Under the pieces are notes generated by a model that worked only from the letters and a program-made list of their open reading frames with translations, searched no databases and had not been told where the DNA came from. Positions 44,093 to 53,345 of a stretch of 64,000 bases of DNA are shown here, piece after piece. Each line of letters starts with the position of its first letter. The first letter of the stretch is position 1. Both the position numbers and the translations under genes were made by a program. The DNA is from Candidatus Gastranaerophilales bacterium (GTDB lineage Bacteria; Cyanobacteriota; Vampirovibrionia; Gastranaerophilales; Gastranaerophilaceae), in assembly GCA_944327255.1 (NCBI GenBank), contig CALVHA010000003.1, positions 1-64,000 of the forward strand. Reading direction: 5' to 3'.

Positions 44093-45343
44093 ATGGATTT
44101 TAAAGAAATTGCCAGAACAGCCAAAGAAGCAAGTCTTAAAATAGCTGATTTGTCTGATGATATTAAGAATACAGCTTTGCTGAAAATTGCAGATAAAATT
44201 GAAGAAGCAAAAGAAGAAATTTTTGAAGCAAATAAACAGGATCTAAAAGATGCAGAATCTCTGGTTAAATCAGGCGAGATTACAAAATCTACATTTAACA
44301 GACTTAAGCTTGATGACAATAAACTTAGGGATATGATACAAGGGATTCGTGATATCGCGAAATTACCCGATCCAATAAATAAAAAATTACTGGTAAGAGA
44401 ACTCGACGAAGGTTTAACTCTCTATAAAATATCATGTCCTATCGGGGTGCTCGGGATAATCTTTGAAGCACGACCTGATGTCATTGCACAAATTTCTTCT
44501 CTTGCAATCAAATCAGCGAATGCAGTTATTCTCAAAGGCGGAAAAGAATCAATTAATACGAACAAGAAAATTATGTCAATTATTACCTCCGTATTAGATG
44601 AAATTGAAGAATTTCCTAAAAATGTATTAAATCAGGTTTTCTCACGGGATGATGTAGCTGAAATGTTAAAATGCGACCAATATATTAACCTTATAATCCC
44701 TAGAGGAGGCAACAAACTCGTTAAATTTATAAAAGAAAATACAAAAATTCCTGTTCTCGGTCATGCAGACGGAATTTGTCATATTTTTGTAGACAAAACT
44801 GCTGATTTGGCAATGGCACAAAAAGTTGTAACAGATGCTAAAACACAATACCCTAGTGCTTGTAATGCCGTAGAGACTCTACTTATACATAATGAATTTC
44901 CTCAAACAGAAGCGTTGTTGGGCTCACTGGAATTGTCTGAAATTAAACTTGTGCCAAATCCGGACAGCTGGTCGTTTGAATACGGCGACAAAATTCTTGC
45001 ATTCAAATTTGTGAATAATGTTGATGAAGCAATAGAACACATAAATACATACGGCTCCGGACATACAGATGCAATCATTACTGAAGATAAAATTAATGCC
45101 GAAAAATTTATGAACAAAGTTGATTCCGCAGGCGTTTATTGGAACGCATCAACAAGGTTTGCCGACGGATTCAGATACGGTTTTGGTGCAGAAGTCGGAA
45201 TTTCTACAAATAAGACTCACGCAAGAGGACCTGTCGGCTTAGAAGGACTTACTATTTATAAATATAAACTTTTCGGAAGCGGACAGATTGTGGCAGACTA
45301 TGTGAGTGGAGAAAAACAATTCCATCATAAAGATTTAAAATAA
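44093..45343 (+). CDS. proA: Gamma-glutamyl phosphate reductase
   Basis: The aldehyde-dehydrogenase-fold enzyme of 416 residues has the conserved GVLGIIFEARPDV, LKGGKE, SACNAVET (catalytic cysteine) and EVGISTNK segments. It makes glutamate semialdehyde from the product of ProB. An AGGAG site lies close behind proB. Length and motifs are normal. No proC is visible here. Confidence 0.96.
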   Translation: MDFKEIARTAKEASLKIADLSDDIKNTALLKIADKIEEAKEEIFEANKQDLKDAESLVKSGEITKSTFNRLKLDDNKLRDMIQGIRDIAKLPDPINKKLLVRELDEGLTLYKISCPIGVLGIIFEARPDVIAQISSLAIKSANAVILKGGKESINTNKKIMSIITSVLDEIEEFPKNVLNQVFSRDDVAEMLKCDQYINLIIPRGGNKLVKFIKENTKIPVLGHADGICHIFVDKTADLAMAQKVVTDAKTQYPSACNAVETLLIHNEFPQTEALLGSLELSEIKLVPNPDSWSFEYGDKILAFKFVNNVDEAIEHINTYGSGHTDAIITEDKINAEKFMNKVDSAGVYWNASTRFADGFRYGFGAEVGISTNKTHARGPVGLEGLTIYKYKLFGSGQIVADYVSGEKQFHHKDLK

Positions 45344-45426
45344 CTTAACAAAATAGCAATTCTCTAACTCCAAAACTCTTTATATAAATATAAATTAAAA
45401 AAAGGGGAAAATGGAGGAAATACGGT

Positions 45427-46494
45427 ATGGGAATTTCTAAACTTGTAGGGATCGCCGTGCGCAAAGCCGGCAATCGCGTTGGTCTGTATTCGAAAAAGCA
45501 ATCCGTCGAAGTTGCGACTAATATCGGTAAAGAACTGGTAGACTTATCCAAAAGCGACACTCCCGTCACAAAGGAAATGATACAATCAGTTATAAAAAAA
45601 CATGTCCCAAAAGCTAAGGTAAATATAATTACGGATAAAAACGAATTTGCAACAGTATTACGCAACGCCGGTGAAAATCCTGAAGCCGTAGATGCAGTTA
45701 CAAGTGGAGCCACCGCAATATACTTCAATTTACAAGGAAAAGCAAAAGGAATTTTTATTCCAGAACTACAAACTCCAAATGAAATGGCAAACTTTGCACA
45801 TGAATTTGAACATTATATGTATAATGAACGTACGCCTAAAAGGAAATTACTACTAAAAATCGTCAAAAAAATAACTAATATTGCGGATAGAATAAAACCA
45901 CCAAAAACAAAACCAATGCAGCCTCCAAATGAACACGAACAAATTGCGACAGAATTTGACCTTCAAAGGAATCTTAGAGAATTTTTCGGCATAAGAAATT
46001 TGACATTATGCGGGAACTTAAAAGGAGTCAAACCGACTCGTGACGGAGTAAATGAATTATTACAAGGTGAAAACTTCATAGGCTTAACCAATGAAAAACG
46101 TGTAAACGCTTATATAAGAGCCATAACACGAAACATAATGCACCCTAAAGATCGAAAAAGCCTCTCAAAACTACTGCTTTCTAAAACAACTCTTGATGAC
46201 GAAGCAAGAGCATATAGCGTAAGTGATAACGTAAGAAGATATGCAACTGGAGATACCAGCATAACTCCTGATGGATTAGTTTCAGATATTTATAAAAGAA
46301 CAAGTGCTGTTTTAAAAGATGAAATAAAACTCGCAGCCAAAAACTTAAGAAAACATAAAACCCCAAAAACGGCTACAAAAATGGAAGGTCCGATTGTCGT
46401 TAATGGAGAATTCAAGACAGGGCTTCCAACAAATTCGTATTGCGGGAAAAAGCATGTTCATCCTTTCATTGCATTTTTACAACAGATGGCATGA
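45427..46494 (+). CDS. Putative zincin metallopeptidase, 355 aa
   Basis: HEFEH at 125-129, within FAHEFEHYMYN, is an HEXXH zinc motif in a helix. About 170 residues later DDEARAYSV offers the glutamate expected as third ligand. There is no signal peptide or membrane helix, and the sequence is basic overall. No named family is recognised. It has a GGAGG site and is 83 nt after proA. Substrate and role are unknown. Confidence 0.65.
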   Translation: MGISKLVGIAVRKAGNRVGLYSKKQSVEVATNIGKELVDLSKSDTPVTKEMIQSVIKKHVPKAKVNIITDKNEFATVLRNAGENPEAVDAVTSGATAIYFNLQGKAKGIFIPELQTPNEMANFAHEFEHYMYNERTPKRKLLLKIVKKITNIADRIKPPKTKPMQPPNEHEQIATEFDLQRNLREFFGIRNLTLCGNLKGVKPTRDGVNELLQGENFIGLTNEKRVNAYIRAITRNIMHPKDRKSLSKLLLSKTTLDDEARAYSVSDNVRRYATGDTSITPDGLVSDIYKRTSAVLKDEIKLAAKNLRKHKTPKTATKMEGPIVVNGEFKTGLPTNSYCGKKHVHPFIAFLQQMA

Positions 46495-46593
46495 ATCTGG
46501 AGGAAAAATAAAAGTCGACACTCTTTAACCATACAAACCCAAAGTTGTAGATTGCGGAGTGTTTAAAAAAGCCGGAGAACAAACAGATAAGAC

Positions 46594-46622
46594 TTGACAA
46601 ACCGGATAAAATCGTAAATAAT
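46594..46622 (+). promoter_or_regulatory. Candidate antisense promoter
   Basis: TTGACA (46594-46599), 17 nt and AATAAT (46617-46622) face the small peptide gene at 46681-46755. The -35 is a perfect match, the -10 is moderate. Confidence 0.45.
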
Positions 46623-46628
46623 GTAAAT

Positions 46629-46740
46629 ATAGGGGGAAGCCCTAAAGAAGTAGAGTTTCCTTAGGACTTCACTTAGTACCCTATAAAAGACAATAGATTA
46701 AATTTAAAAGTGCTATCAGTACCTTGATGGCACTTTTAAT
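46629..46740 (+). ncRNA. Candidate antisense RNA
   Basis: Transcription from 46594-46622 would run about 110 nt and could stop at the TTAAAAGTGC/GCACTTTTAA hairpin (46704-46739). The RNA would be fully complementary to the 3' half of the peptide mRNA on the other strand. This is inferred from layout only. Confidence 0.35.
46636..46670 (-). ncRNA. 14-bp RNA hairpin in the 3' part of the peptide mRNA
   Basis: Read on the - strand, the two 14-nt arms pair completely with two G-U wobbles around a 7-nt loop. On the + strand the same positions give two A-C mismatches. The RNA therefore is probably made from the - strand. Confidence 0.5.
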
Positions 46741-46755
46741 TACTTGTCTTTTCAT
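46681..46755 (-). CDS. 24-aa hydrophobic peptide, type I toxin-like
   Basis: The peptide starts MKRQVIKS, followed by a hydrophobic run VLIALLNLIYCLL. It has the best ribosome site of the window, AAAGGAGGTGAG, 7 nt before the ATG. The coding sequence folds on itself (TTAAAAGTGC and GCACTTTTAA arms), the leader can form a CCGCC/GGCGG pairing just upstream of the ribosome site, and a promoter lies upstream. These are features of type I toxin mRNAs. No known toxin family is matched by eye. The alternative is an untranslated structured RNA. Confidence 0.5.
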   Translation of the reverse strand: MKRQVIKSAIKVLIALLNLIYCLL

Positions 46756-46833
46756 AATCTCACCTCCTTTCCGCCGATTTCTTAGCAAAAATGCGTGTGC
46801 GGTGGAAGTGGCGGGCACTTACCCTTGTAAATT

Positions 46834-46862
46834 ATAGTATCATATCCCCTAATATTTGTCTA
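46834..46862 (-). promoter_or_regulatory. Promoter of the 24-aa peptide mRNA
   Basis: On the - strand TAGACA, 17 nt and TACTAT with a TG one base upstream (extended -10). It would give a leader of about 70 nt before the ATG at 46755. Confidence 0.5.
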
Positions 46863-46884
46863 TAAATATTAATAATATTTCCGT

Positions 46885-47094
46885 TTACGGCACTGGATCA
46901 TATCCGCCTTCATGCCAGGGGTGGCATTTAGAAATTCTTTTTATTCCAAGCCATCCGCCTTTTAAAACTCCGTATTTTTCTATTGCCTGACGTGTGTATT
47001 CGGAGCAGGTTGGAGTAAACCTGCACACAGGCGGAGTATATTTTGAAAAGAACTGATAAATTTTAATTAAAAATAATATAATTTTTTTTACCAT
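46885..47094 (-). CDS. yidD: Membrane protein insertion efficiency factor YidD
   Basis: The 69-residue protein has an amphipathic N-terminal helix and the family pattern [27 protein letters not shown] and [13 protein letters not shown]. It aids YidC-dependent membrane insertion. It normally lies next to rnpA and yidC, but here it follows flhA by 1 nt, which is unusual. Confidence 0.95.
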   Translation of the reverse strand: MVKKIILFLIKIYQFFSKYTPPVCRFTPTCSEYTRQAIEKYGVLKGGWLGIKRISKCHPWHEGGYDPVP

Positions 47095-47095
47095 T

Positions 47096-49189
47096 TTAGC
47101 TTACCGTATAGCTTTCACCAATAGTATCAACCGCTTCAACTTTAATATCAGTAATCAATTCAGAATAAGAAATTACGACAATCGTCGGGATATGACGTTC
47201 AAGCAATTGATATAAAGGCAGTCTTATTCTTGGGGAACAAAGAATAACAGGTTGGGTGCCGCATGCCTGATGGGCTCTCATCAATGTTGTAGCAGTAGTT
47301 TCGATAAGTTCCTGAACCTGCATAGGATTAAGCAAAAACATAGTTCCAAGCTCTGTTCTCTGACAGCTGTCATCAAGCGTCTTTTCCCAATCTGGAGAAA
47401 GAGTAAGCGCATAGAGAACCTTATCATCACTAACATTTGACAAACATATCTGACGCCCGAGAGCAGCCCTTAAACGTTCTGATAAAATATCAGGTTCTTT
47501 AGAAAATCTTGCATAGTCGCACAACCTCTCAAATACAAAAATAATATCTTTAATAGAAACCTTTTCTCTAATAAGGTTAACGAAGATTTTCCTTAAATCA
47601 CTTGTAGAAATAATAGTCGGAACAAGATCATTAACAAGAGTAGGATCCTGAGAGCGGACAAGTTCCATCAGCTTCAGCACATCCGTCTTTGTCATAACTT
47701 CATCAACATGTTTTCTGACACACTCCTGTAAGTGCGTAACAATTACGTCCGTACTGTCAACAGCCGTAACAGAACGTGCAGTTTTAGCATCTTCCGGTTT
47801 AATCCAATAAGCTTGAGTTTGATAAGTTGGGTCAATACCAATAATAGCATCCTCTGGAACTTCTTTTTTTACAGAATCCCACTGGTCAGCAATAACCATT
47901 AGTTTACCAGGATAAACGTACCCCGTTGCAACGGTATTCCCACGAATTGCAATCAAATATTCATTCGCATCCAGAGCGGAAGAATCCATAATTCTTATAT
48001 TAGGAAGAATATAACCCAGTTCATCAGTAACTCTCTGACGCAAAGCAGCAATTTTAGCAAGCAATTGACCTTCCTGATCAGGATCTGCAATTACAAGAAG
48101 ATTTGAACCAACCTGCAAGCTTAATACATCAACCCCCAAACGTTCATACATTCTGTTAGGGTTAACAAGATCCTGCATATTTTGACGAACATTTTCTAAT
48201 TGCCCCAATTGAGATTGAACATCAGCATTAATCAATACAGAGAAGCCCGCGATTGCAATTGCTACCGCAAATAATGTAAACGGGAACCAAGGCAAACCGG
48301 TAATAGGTCCTGTTACGGCCAACAAAAGCAAGAACCCAGCAGCAAAGAATAATGCATAAGGTTTTGTCATAATCTGACCTGCAACATCTGCACCTAATGA
48401 AGAGCTTTGAGCAGAAGAGCGTGTCATAAAAATACCTGCCGCAATTGACATTAAAAGTGATGGGACCTGAGACGCAAGACCATCACCTATTGTTAATATT
48501 GTGTATTTAGAAACCGCATCGGCAATAGGCATCTGGTTCATCAAACAACCAACACACAAACCTCCGATAATATTGATAAGTACAATGATAATACCTGCAA
48601 TCGTATCCCCTTTAACAAATTTCATTGCACCATCCATACTACCGAATAAATTTGATTCTCTCTGTAAGTCTTCTCTCTTTTTGGTAGCTTCTTCAGGAGA
48701 AATTAATCCAGCATTAAAATCTGCATCAATAGTCATTTGTTTTCCGGGCATCGCATCCAAAGCAAACCTTGCAGATACTTCAGCAATACGTTCGGCACCT
48801 TTTGTAATTACCATGAACTGTACAACAGTAATAATAAGGAATATAACACCTCCGACAACCATGTTTCCGCCAGTAACGAAAGTTCCGAAAGCGTGAATAA
48901 CTTCTCCAGCCTCACCTTTTGCGAGAATTAACCTTGTAGATGCAATGGACAATACAAGACGGAACATTGTTCCCAAAAGAATAATTGAAGGGAAGGATGA
49001 TAATTCCAGAGGTCTTTGTACATATAAGGCAAACATCAAAAGAACAATTCCGAGAGTAATATTCAAACTTATTGAAAAGTTAATAACCCAATTCGGCATT
49101 TCAACAAGCAAAATTAATAACAGTGTTAATACAAATACTGCTAAAAATAATTCACTTATAGGATTTGCATTTCCAGCACCTTGAGCCAT
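47096..49189 (-). CDS. flhA: Flagellar type III export protein FlhA
   Basis: The 697-residue protein has eight predicted membrane helices in the first 330 residues, with the conserved FHIPEP stretch ([18 protein letters not shown]) and a large cytoplasmic C-terminal domain. FlhA forms the nonameric export gate of the flagellar secretion system in the inner membrane. The ATG overlaps the stop of fliH by 1 nt. The FHIPEP family also includes injectisome proteins (SctV), but the neighbours fliE, fliF and fliH point to a flagellar system. Confidence 0.95.
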   Translation of the reverse strand: MAQGAGNANPISELFLAVFVLTLLLILLVEMPNWVINFSISLNITLGIVLLMFALYVQRPLELSSFPSIILLGTMFRLVLSIASTRLILAKGEAGEVIHAFGTFVTGGNMVVGGVIFLIITVVQFMVITKGAERIAEVSARFALDAMPGKQMTIDADFNAGLISPEEATKKREDLQRESNLFGSMDGAMKFVKGDTIAGIIIVLINIIGGLCVGCLMNQMPIADAVSKYTILTIGDGLASQVPSLLMSIAAGIFMTRSSAQSSSLGADVAGQIMTKPYALFFAAGFLLLLAVTGPITGLPWFPFTLFAVAIAIAGFSVLINADVQSQLGQLENVRQNMQDLVNPNRMYERLGVDVLSLQVGSNLLVIADPDQEGQLLAKIAALRQRVTDELGYILPNIRIMDSSALDANEYLIAIRGNTVATGYVYPGKLMVIADQWDSVKKEVPEDAIIGIDPTYQTQAYWIKPEDAKTARSVTAVDSTDVIVTHLQECVRKHVDEVMTKTDVLKLMELVRSQDPTLVNDLVPTIISTSDLRKIFVNLIREKVSIKDIIFVFERLCDYARFSKEPDILSERLRAALGRQICLSNVSDDKVLYALTLSPDWEKTLDDSCQRTELGTMFLLNPMQVQELIETTATTLMRAHQACGTQPVILCSPRIRLPLYQLLERHIPTIVVISYSELITDIKVEAVDTIGESYTVS

Positions 49190-50010
49190 TACAATTCCCT
49201 CAATGCTTCGCTGATTACATTAATACGAGTTTCAATTGTCGCATCAACTACACCGTTATCGGTTGTAACAAGACAACCTCCCTCACTTATTTCTTCATCC
49301 GCAAGAATTATAACCTTAGTATCGATACCTGCAATATTTAACAATTCCGGAACAGCCTGTTTCAATTCATTAACTTCCGCTGGGTTAACCTGAATTGTTA
49401 CTTTCGGTTCTTCTTTGGATAAAGTTTTTAATACATCTACAATAGTATTAAACAGAACCTGAGGGTCTTGTTCTATTTCTTTTTTAATAATCTTTTGGGC
49501 AATATCAACACTAATTTCCAATATATCCGGGGCAATATATTCATAAATCTCATTTGGAGCATTAAGAAATCCTGCCATAGAATTTTTAAACTGCTCAATA
49601 TCAGCCTGAGCTTGCTCAAGCCCGACTTGATATCCTTCTTTCATCGCAGCCTCTCTGATTGCATCAGCTTCTTCTCTTGCACGGGAAACAAGATTTCTGT
49701 CATCAACTCTCCTGAATCCGCGTCTTCTATCTCCTTTCCGTCGCTCCTGTCGCTGAGAAAAATCAATATTGTCAAGATTAAACAAGTCAACATCATCCTG
49801 CAAATTCTGCACAGGTGCAGCAGGTTGAGGGGAATAATCCTGCTGTAATTGTTCACCGCTATCGATGGAATAAGAAATTTCCGGCACCACTTCCTGTTGA
49901 AAATTTTCAGAATAATTATCATTATTTTCCTGAACATCAACAACAGCTTGCTCTTCCGGAATATCCCCTAATCCGCTAATCTTATTTAATCGTTTCTTTT
50001 TTATAATCAT
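49189..50010 (-). CDS. fliH: FliH-like flagellar assembly protein
   Basis: The 273-residue protein has an acidic, disordered N-terminus (1-100), then a coiled region EEADAIREAAMKEGYQVGLEQA and a C-terminal domain with SVDIAQKIIKKEIEQDP and GGCLVTTDNGVVDATIETR, as in FliH/SctL. FliH regulates the export ATPase FliI. No fliI follows in this operon. It lies 12 nt after the unrecognised 50023 gene. Confidence 0.88.
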   Translation of the reverse strand: MIIKKKRLNKISGLGDIPEEQAVVDVQENNDNYSENFQQEVVPEISYSIDSGEQLQQDYSPQPAAPVQNLQDDVDLFNLDNIDFSQRQERRKGDRRRGFRRVDDRNLVSRAREEADAIREAAMKEGYQVGLEQAQADIEQFKNSMAGFLNAPNEIYEYIAPDILEISVDIAQKIIKKEIEQDPQVLFNTIVDVLKTLSKEEPKVTIQVNPAEVNELKQAVPELLNIAGIDTKVIILADEEISEGGCLVTTDNGVVDATIETRINVISEALREL

Positions 50011-50022
50011 GATTTAATTTTA

Positions 50023-51078
50023 TTATACACCATTCTCAAGATATGTGGCAATAATATTGGCAATTTTAGGAGAAATGTTATTATAATATTCATTTTCTAC
50101 AGCATTAAAAACAAACTGGCGAACTTTCTGTCTTTCAAGCTGTAGCTTGCGTTCCATCCTGTTTCTTCCGACAGTTTTTACAACAGCCTGAACTCGTTGC
50201 ATAATCTTCTTTTTGTTAACTTCTGTTGCTTGCGGAAAACTTTCAGCGATTTCATCTAAAAATTTCATAGTAACAGTCGGGTCAACCTGTTCTTCAAGAT
50301 TATCAACATACATGTATTTAATAACAGTTCCTGCATCCTCCTGTTCAAAGCGTTCCAGAATAGATTGAACCTGCTCTTCATCATCCATTCTTTTAAGAAG
50401 CAATGCTACAGTCACAAGTTTAAGAAGTTTAGGTGGCTCATACCTTCCTGTAGTGGAAGAAACAGAAGTCCCCGTATTAGTTTTAACAGCAGGAACATTT
50501 GACTGAACCTGCGGAGATGGAACCTCATTGTTTTGAGGAACTGTATGCTGTGGTTCAGGAGGCGCAACCTCTCCTTCTTCCTGCATCTGCTGCATCATAT
50601 TATCTATATTTGACTGTTTTGATGCTTTCTCCATCAAACCATCATCAATAAATCCCTTTTCTTTTAATTCCGCAATACTGTCCAGATAAGTCTTTTTTAC
50701 ATGATGTTCAATCAATTGTAAAATCTGATCCTGTGGCAATCCCTGCTTAAAAGTCTGTTTAGCAATTTCAAAAATTGTAAATGCAATCTTTTGCATTACA
50801 GGATCCCAGAATTGCTGTGGAATTCCGGAACGGATTAAGTCTACAGATTTATGGAACGCCCATTCCGCAATAATTTGTGTAATCATTGCAGCCTGGTCAG
50901 CATTAAAACCAAGTTCCGTATCATTATAAAGAGCTTCACCGGCAAGAGTCGAGAAGTTCAAAAGAGTATTCGTAACGTAAGCCTTCTGGTCATTATTAAA
51001 ATCCTGAGGAACAAGTTCCACAGCCTGACTTGCAAGATTTTGTGCAAATGCGTTATAATCGAAACCTTCTATTGCCAT
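50023..51078 (-). CDS. Unrecognised protein in the fliG position
   Basis: The 351-residue protein lies between fliF and fliH, where fliG is normally found. The N-terminal 150 residues are helical, a proline/glutamine-rich linker follows (160-210), and the C-terminal 140 residues are helical with LVTVALLLKRMDDEEQVQSIL. This last part could be a far relative of a FliG armadillo-type domain, but the FliG EHPQ-type motif and the charged C-terminal torque helix are absent. It may be a diverged switch protein or a lineage-specific part of the export machine. Confidence 0.6.
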   Translation of the reverse strand: MAIEGFDYNAFAQNLASQAVELVPQDFNNDQKAYVTNTLLNFSTLAGEALYNDTELGFNADQAAMITQIIAEWAFHKSVDLIRSGIPQQFWDPVMQKIAFTIFEIAKQTFKQGLPQDQILQLIEHHVKKTYLDSIAELKEKGFIDDGLMEKASKQSNIDNMMQQMQEEGEVAPPEPQHTVPQNNEVPSPQVQSNVPAVKTNTGTSVSSTTGRYEPPKLLKLVTVALLLKRMDDEEQVQSILERFEQEDAGTVIKYMYVDNLEEQVDPTVTMKFLDEIAESFPQATEVNKKKIMQRVQAVVKTVGRNRMERKLQLERQKVRQFVFNAVENEYYNNISPKIANIIATYLENGV

Positions 51079-51094
51079 ATTCTTTTACTTCCTC

Positions 51095-52765
51095 TTATGA
51101 TTGTTCAATCCAGCTCTTTATCTTATCTCCAGATTCTATACCATCGCTGTTTTCAAGGTTGGAAGATAAGTTTTCCAGAGCCCCGACAAGCTCTTCAGGA
51201 GAACGAACTCCAAGATATTCACGTTGCTGCTGCTCTAATAATCCTTGAGCAAGTTCTGACTGTCTGTCAGCCAATTGTGCAGCGCGCCCGTTAATATCAC
51301 TTAATTCTCTATCCTGTTCTGCTTCTTTTTGTCTTAAACGTTCAACTTCAATTGCATTTTCTTCCTGAATTTGACGAACTTTGCTAGACACGGCTTTAAA
51401 CACAATTATTAAACCTACAGCACTTAATGCAACAGCAAGCCACCATGGATTACCGCTTTCATCAGGTTTAGGGAGATTAACAGGTCTGTCCGATGCCAGA
51501 TAAGGATCAACAGAATCAGAAAATGCTATTGATACATTTTCAGGATCAGCTTTAGGGCTTGCAGCATGCGCTATGAGTTCTTTTAATTCATCAAGTGATG
51601 TCTCAGGAGGTATAGCGCTTCTTTCCAATGTAACTGCTACTGAAATCTCCTCAACAATACCTGGTTTCAAATATTCATTTAACTGAGTTTTACTTACGCC
51701 ATATTGAGTTTCTGTTGCAGAACGGGAATAACTTCTGTTCTGACTTGACTGTCCGGAAGCATTACCCAAACCGTTCGGTAAATATACACTGACAGCATTT
51801 ATATTTGTATTACTGTCGCTTGTTTGATCTCCCAAACCTTCTCTAAATGACTGTTCGCTTACAGAAGCTTTATTTTCAGGATCATAAGTTGTACTGTATT
51901 TTTCAGCAGGAGCCTGACGCAAGAAAGTACTTACAGTTGCAACATAATTTCCTTTACCAAGCAGTCTGTCTAACTGAAGCATAACTTTTTGCTGCATATA
52001 TTTATCATTTTCTTCAAGTTTTGCAAGCATTTCATCTGAAGCATTCAAAATACTATGATAAACATTTCCGTTAGTATCAGTAATTGAAATATTTTCAGCT
52101 TCCAACCCAGAAACACTGCCAAGTAAAAGGTTTGAAATAGCTTTTACCTTTAACTGATCAAGTTTCTCTCCAGGAGAAAGAACTATCTGTACTGTCGCTG
52201 TCACAGGTTTTTGCATAGATGTGAACATTGTCTGTTCCGGAATAGAAATAAAAACAGAAGCATTTTCTATAGGTTTTATCTTTCTTATTAAGCGTGAAAG
52301 CTCTCCGTTAATAGCACGGGTAAGTCTGATTTTCTTATCTTCCTTAGTAGAAGTAAAATCCCCCTTATCAAATATCTCTAATCCGACATTTTGATCCATT
52401 AAACCACTTTGGACAATTTGAATTAATGCTTCATCTCTTTGTGCTGTTGTACATTTCTTCATCCCTGTTGTACAGTCGCCTTTTTTAAGATATAGTCTGG
52501 ATTTTGTACCATCCAGAGCACGGGAAACCGCAATGTTATATCTTGCAAGAAGGGCCTGAATTTCAATAGCTTTTCCGAGATTATCGGTTGTAAGCAAATC
52601 TACATCTTCTTTTAACGGCTCTTCCGTAACTGTTTGAGCATTTTTACCATTGGAGTTTGAACTTGCAACAACACCTATTACAATAAATAGCGCCAAAACA
52701 AGCACTAAACCGCCAATAATTCCATATAATAAAGGTTTATTTTCCAGTATCTTTTGAAAATCCAT
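51095..52765 (-). CDS. fliF: Flagellar MS-ring protein FliF
   Basis: The 556-residue protein has two membrane helices (about 14-36 and 440-460), ring-building domains between them with TRAINGELSRLIRKI and ASVFISIPEQ, and the family C-terminus GDKIKSWIEQS, which in FliF binds FliG. A small cysteine-containing insertion (KGDCTTGMKKCTT) lies in the first ring domain. It follows fliE by 33 nt. Confidence 0.93.
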   Translation of the reverse strand: MDFQKILENKPLLYGIIGGLVLVLALFIVIGVVASSNSNGKNAQTVTEEPLKEDVDLLTTDNLGKAIEIQALLARYNIAVSRALDGTKSRLYLKKGDCTTGMKKCTTAQRDEALIQIVQSGLMDQNVGLEIFDKGDFTSTKEDKKIRLTRAINGELSRLIRKIKPIENASVFISIPEQTMFTSMQKPVTATVQIVLSPGEKLDQLKVKAISNLLLGSVSGLEAENISITDTNGNVYHSILNASDEMLAKLEENDKYMQQKVMLQLDRLLGKGNYVATVSTFLRQAPAEKYSTTYDPENKASVSEQSFREGLGDQTSDSNTNINAVSVYLPNGLGNASGQSSQNRSYSRSATETQYGVSKTQLNEYLKPGIVEEISVAVTLERSAIPPETSLDELKELIAHAASPKADPENVSIAFSDSVDPYLASDRPVNLPKPDESGNPWWLAVALSAVGLIIVFKAVSSKVRQIQEENAIEVERLRQKEAEQDRELSDINGRAAQLADRQSELAQGLLEQQQREYLGVRSPEELVGALENLSSNLENSDGIESGDKIKSWIEQS

Positions 52766-52798
52766 TTCTTCCCCGTCTGTCTAAATTTTTAACTGCTT

Positions 52799-53137
52799 TT
52801 ATACTTGAATTTGCATAATTTTATCGTAAGCCTGAATAACTTTACCGACAGCTTGAGTTGCAACGTTTACTGTAATTTCAGACTTTGACATAGCAATCAT
52901 AACGTCATGAATATCGATATTAGTATTCCCTGACATTACATCCTTCAACATATCATCCGGAGCGTTTAATTCATTATTAAAATTTTCCACAAGTCCCGAA
53001 AAAACTGTTTTAAAATCACCGGTTGCAGGTGTTTCAACCCTCTCCATACGAGCAGACGGCATTCCGCCTATACCCGGAGCTAATTTTGTATGTTGTATCC
53101 TATCTGCCAAATTAATGTTAGGATAAAAGCTTGCCAT
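52799..53137 (-). CDS. fliE: Flagellar hook-basal body protein FliE
   Basis: The 112-residue protein has the family C-terminal helix pair: DIHDVMIAMSKSEITVNVATQA and VIQAYDKIMQIQV. FliE connects the MS ring with the rod. It is the first gene of this operon, with a CAGGAGGG site. The N-terminal 40 residues are not conserved with other FliE proteins. Confidence 0.92.
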   Translation of the reverse strand: MASFYPNINLADRIQHTKLAPGIGGMPSARMERVETPATGDFKTVFSGLVENFNNELNAPDDMLKDVMSGNTNIDIHDVMIAMSKSEITVNVATQAVGKVIQAYDKIMQIQV

Positions 53138-53333
53138 AATTATGCCCTCCTGTTTATATTCTAACTGATTTTTATTAATATGTTCAGGTTATCATACAAA
53201 AATCCTCCGTTTGTTGTATACAAAATTCAAAATTTAATATATACTACCTAGCATCAATCTTTAATTAATGATTTTTTCGTTAAAAGCAAAATATTTAATT
53301 TAATCAGTTGATTGATTTTCAATGATGAATTAT

Positions 53334-53339
53334 TAAAAT
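53334..53339 (+). promoter_or_regulatory. -10 box of the 53346 gene, predicting a leaderless mRNA
   Basis: TAAAAT ends 6 nt before the ATG at 53346. -35-like TTGATT copies lie at spacers of 15 and 19 nt. No ribosome site is seen. Confidence 0.5.
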
Positions 53340-53345
53340 AGTTCT

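Noticed and set aside
46750..46775. TCACCTCCTTT on the + strand, resembling the 16S rRNA 3' end
   Set aside because: It is only the complement of the strong ribosome site of the small - strand peptide; no other rRNA sequence is nearby.
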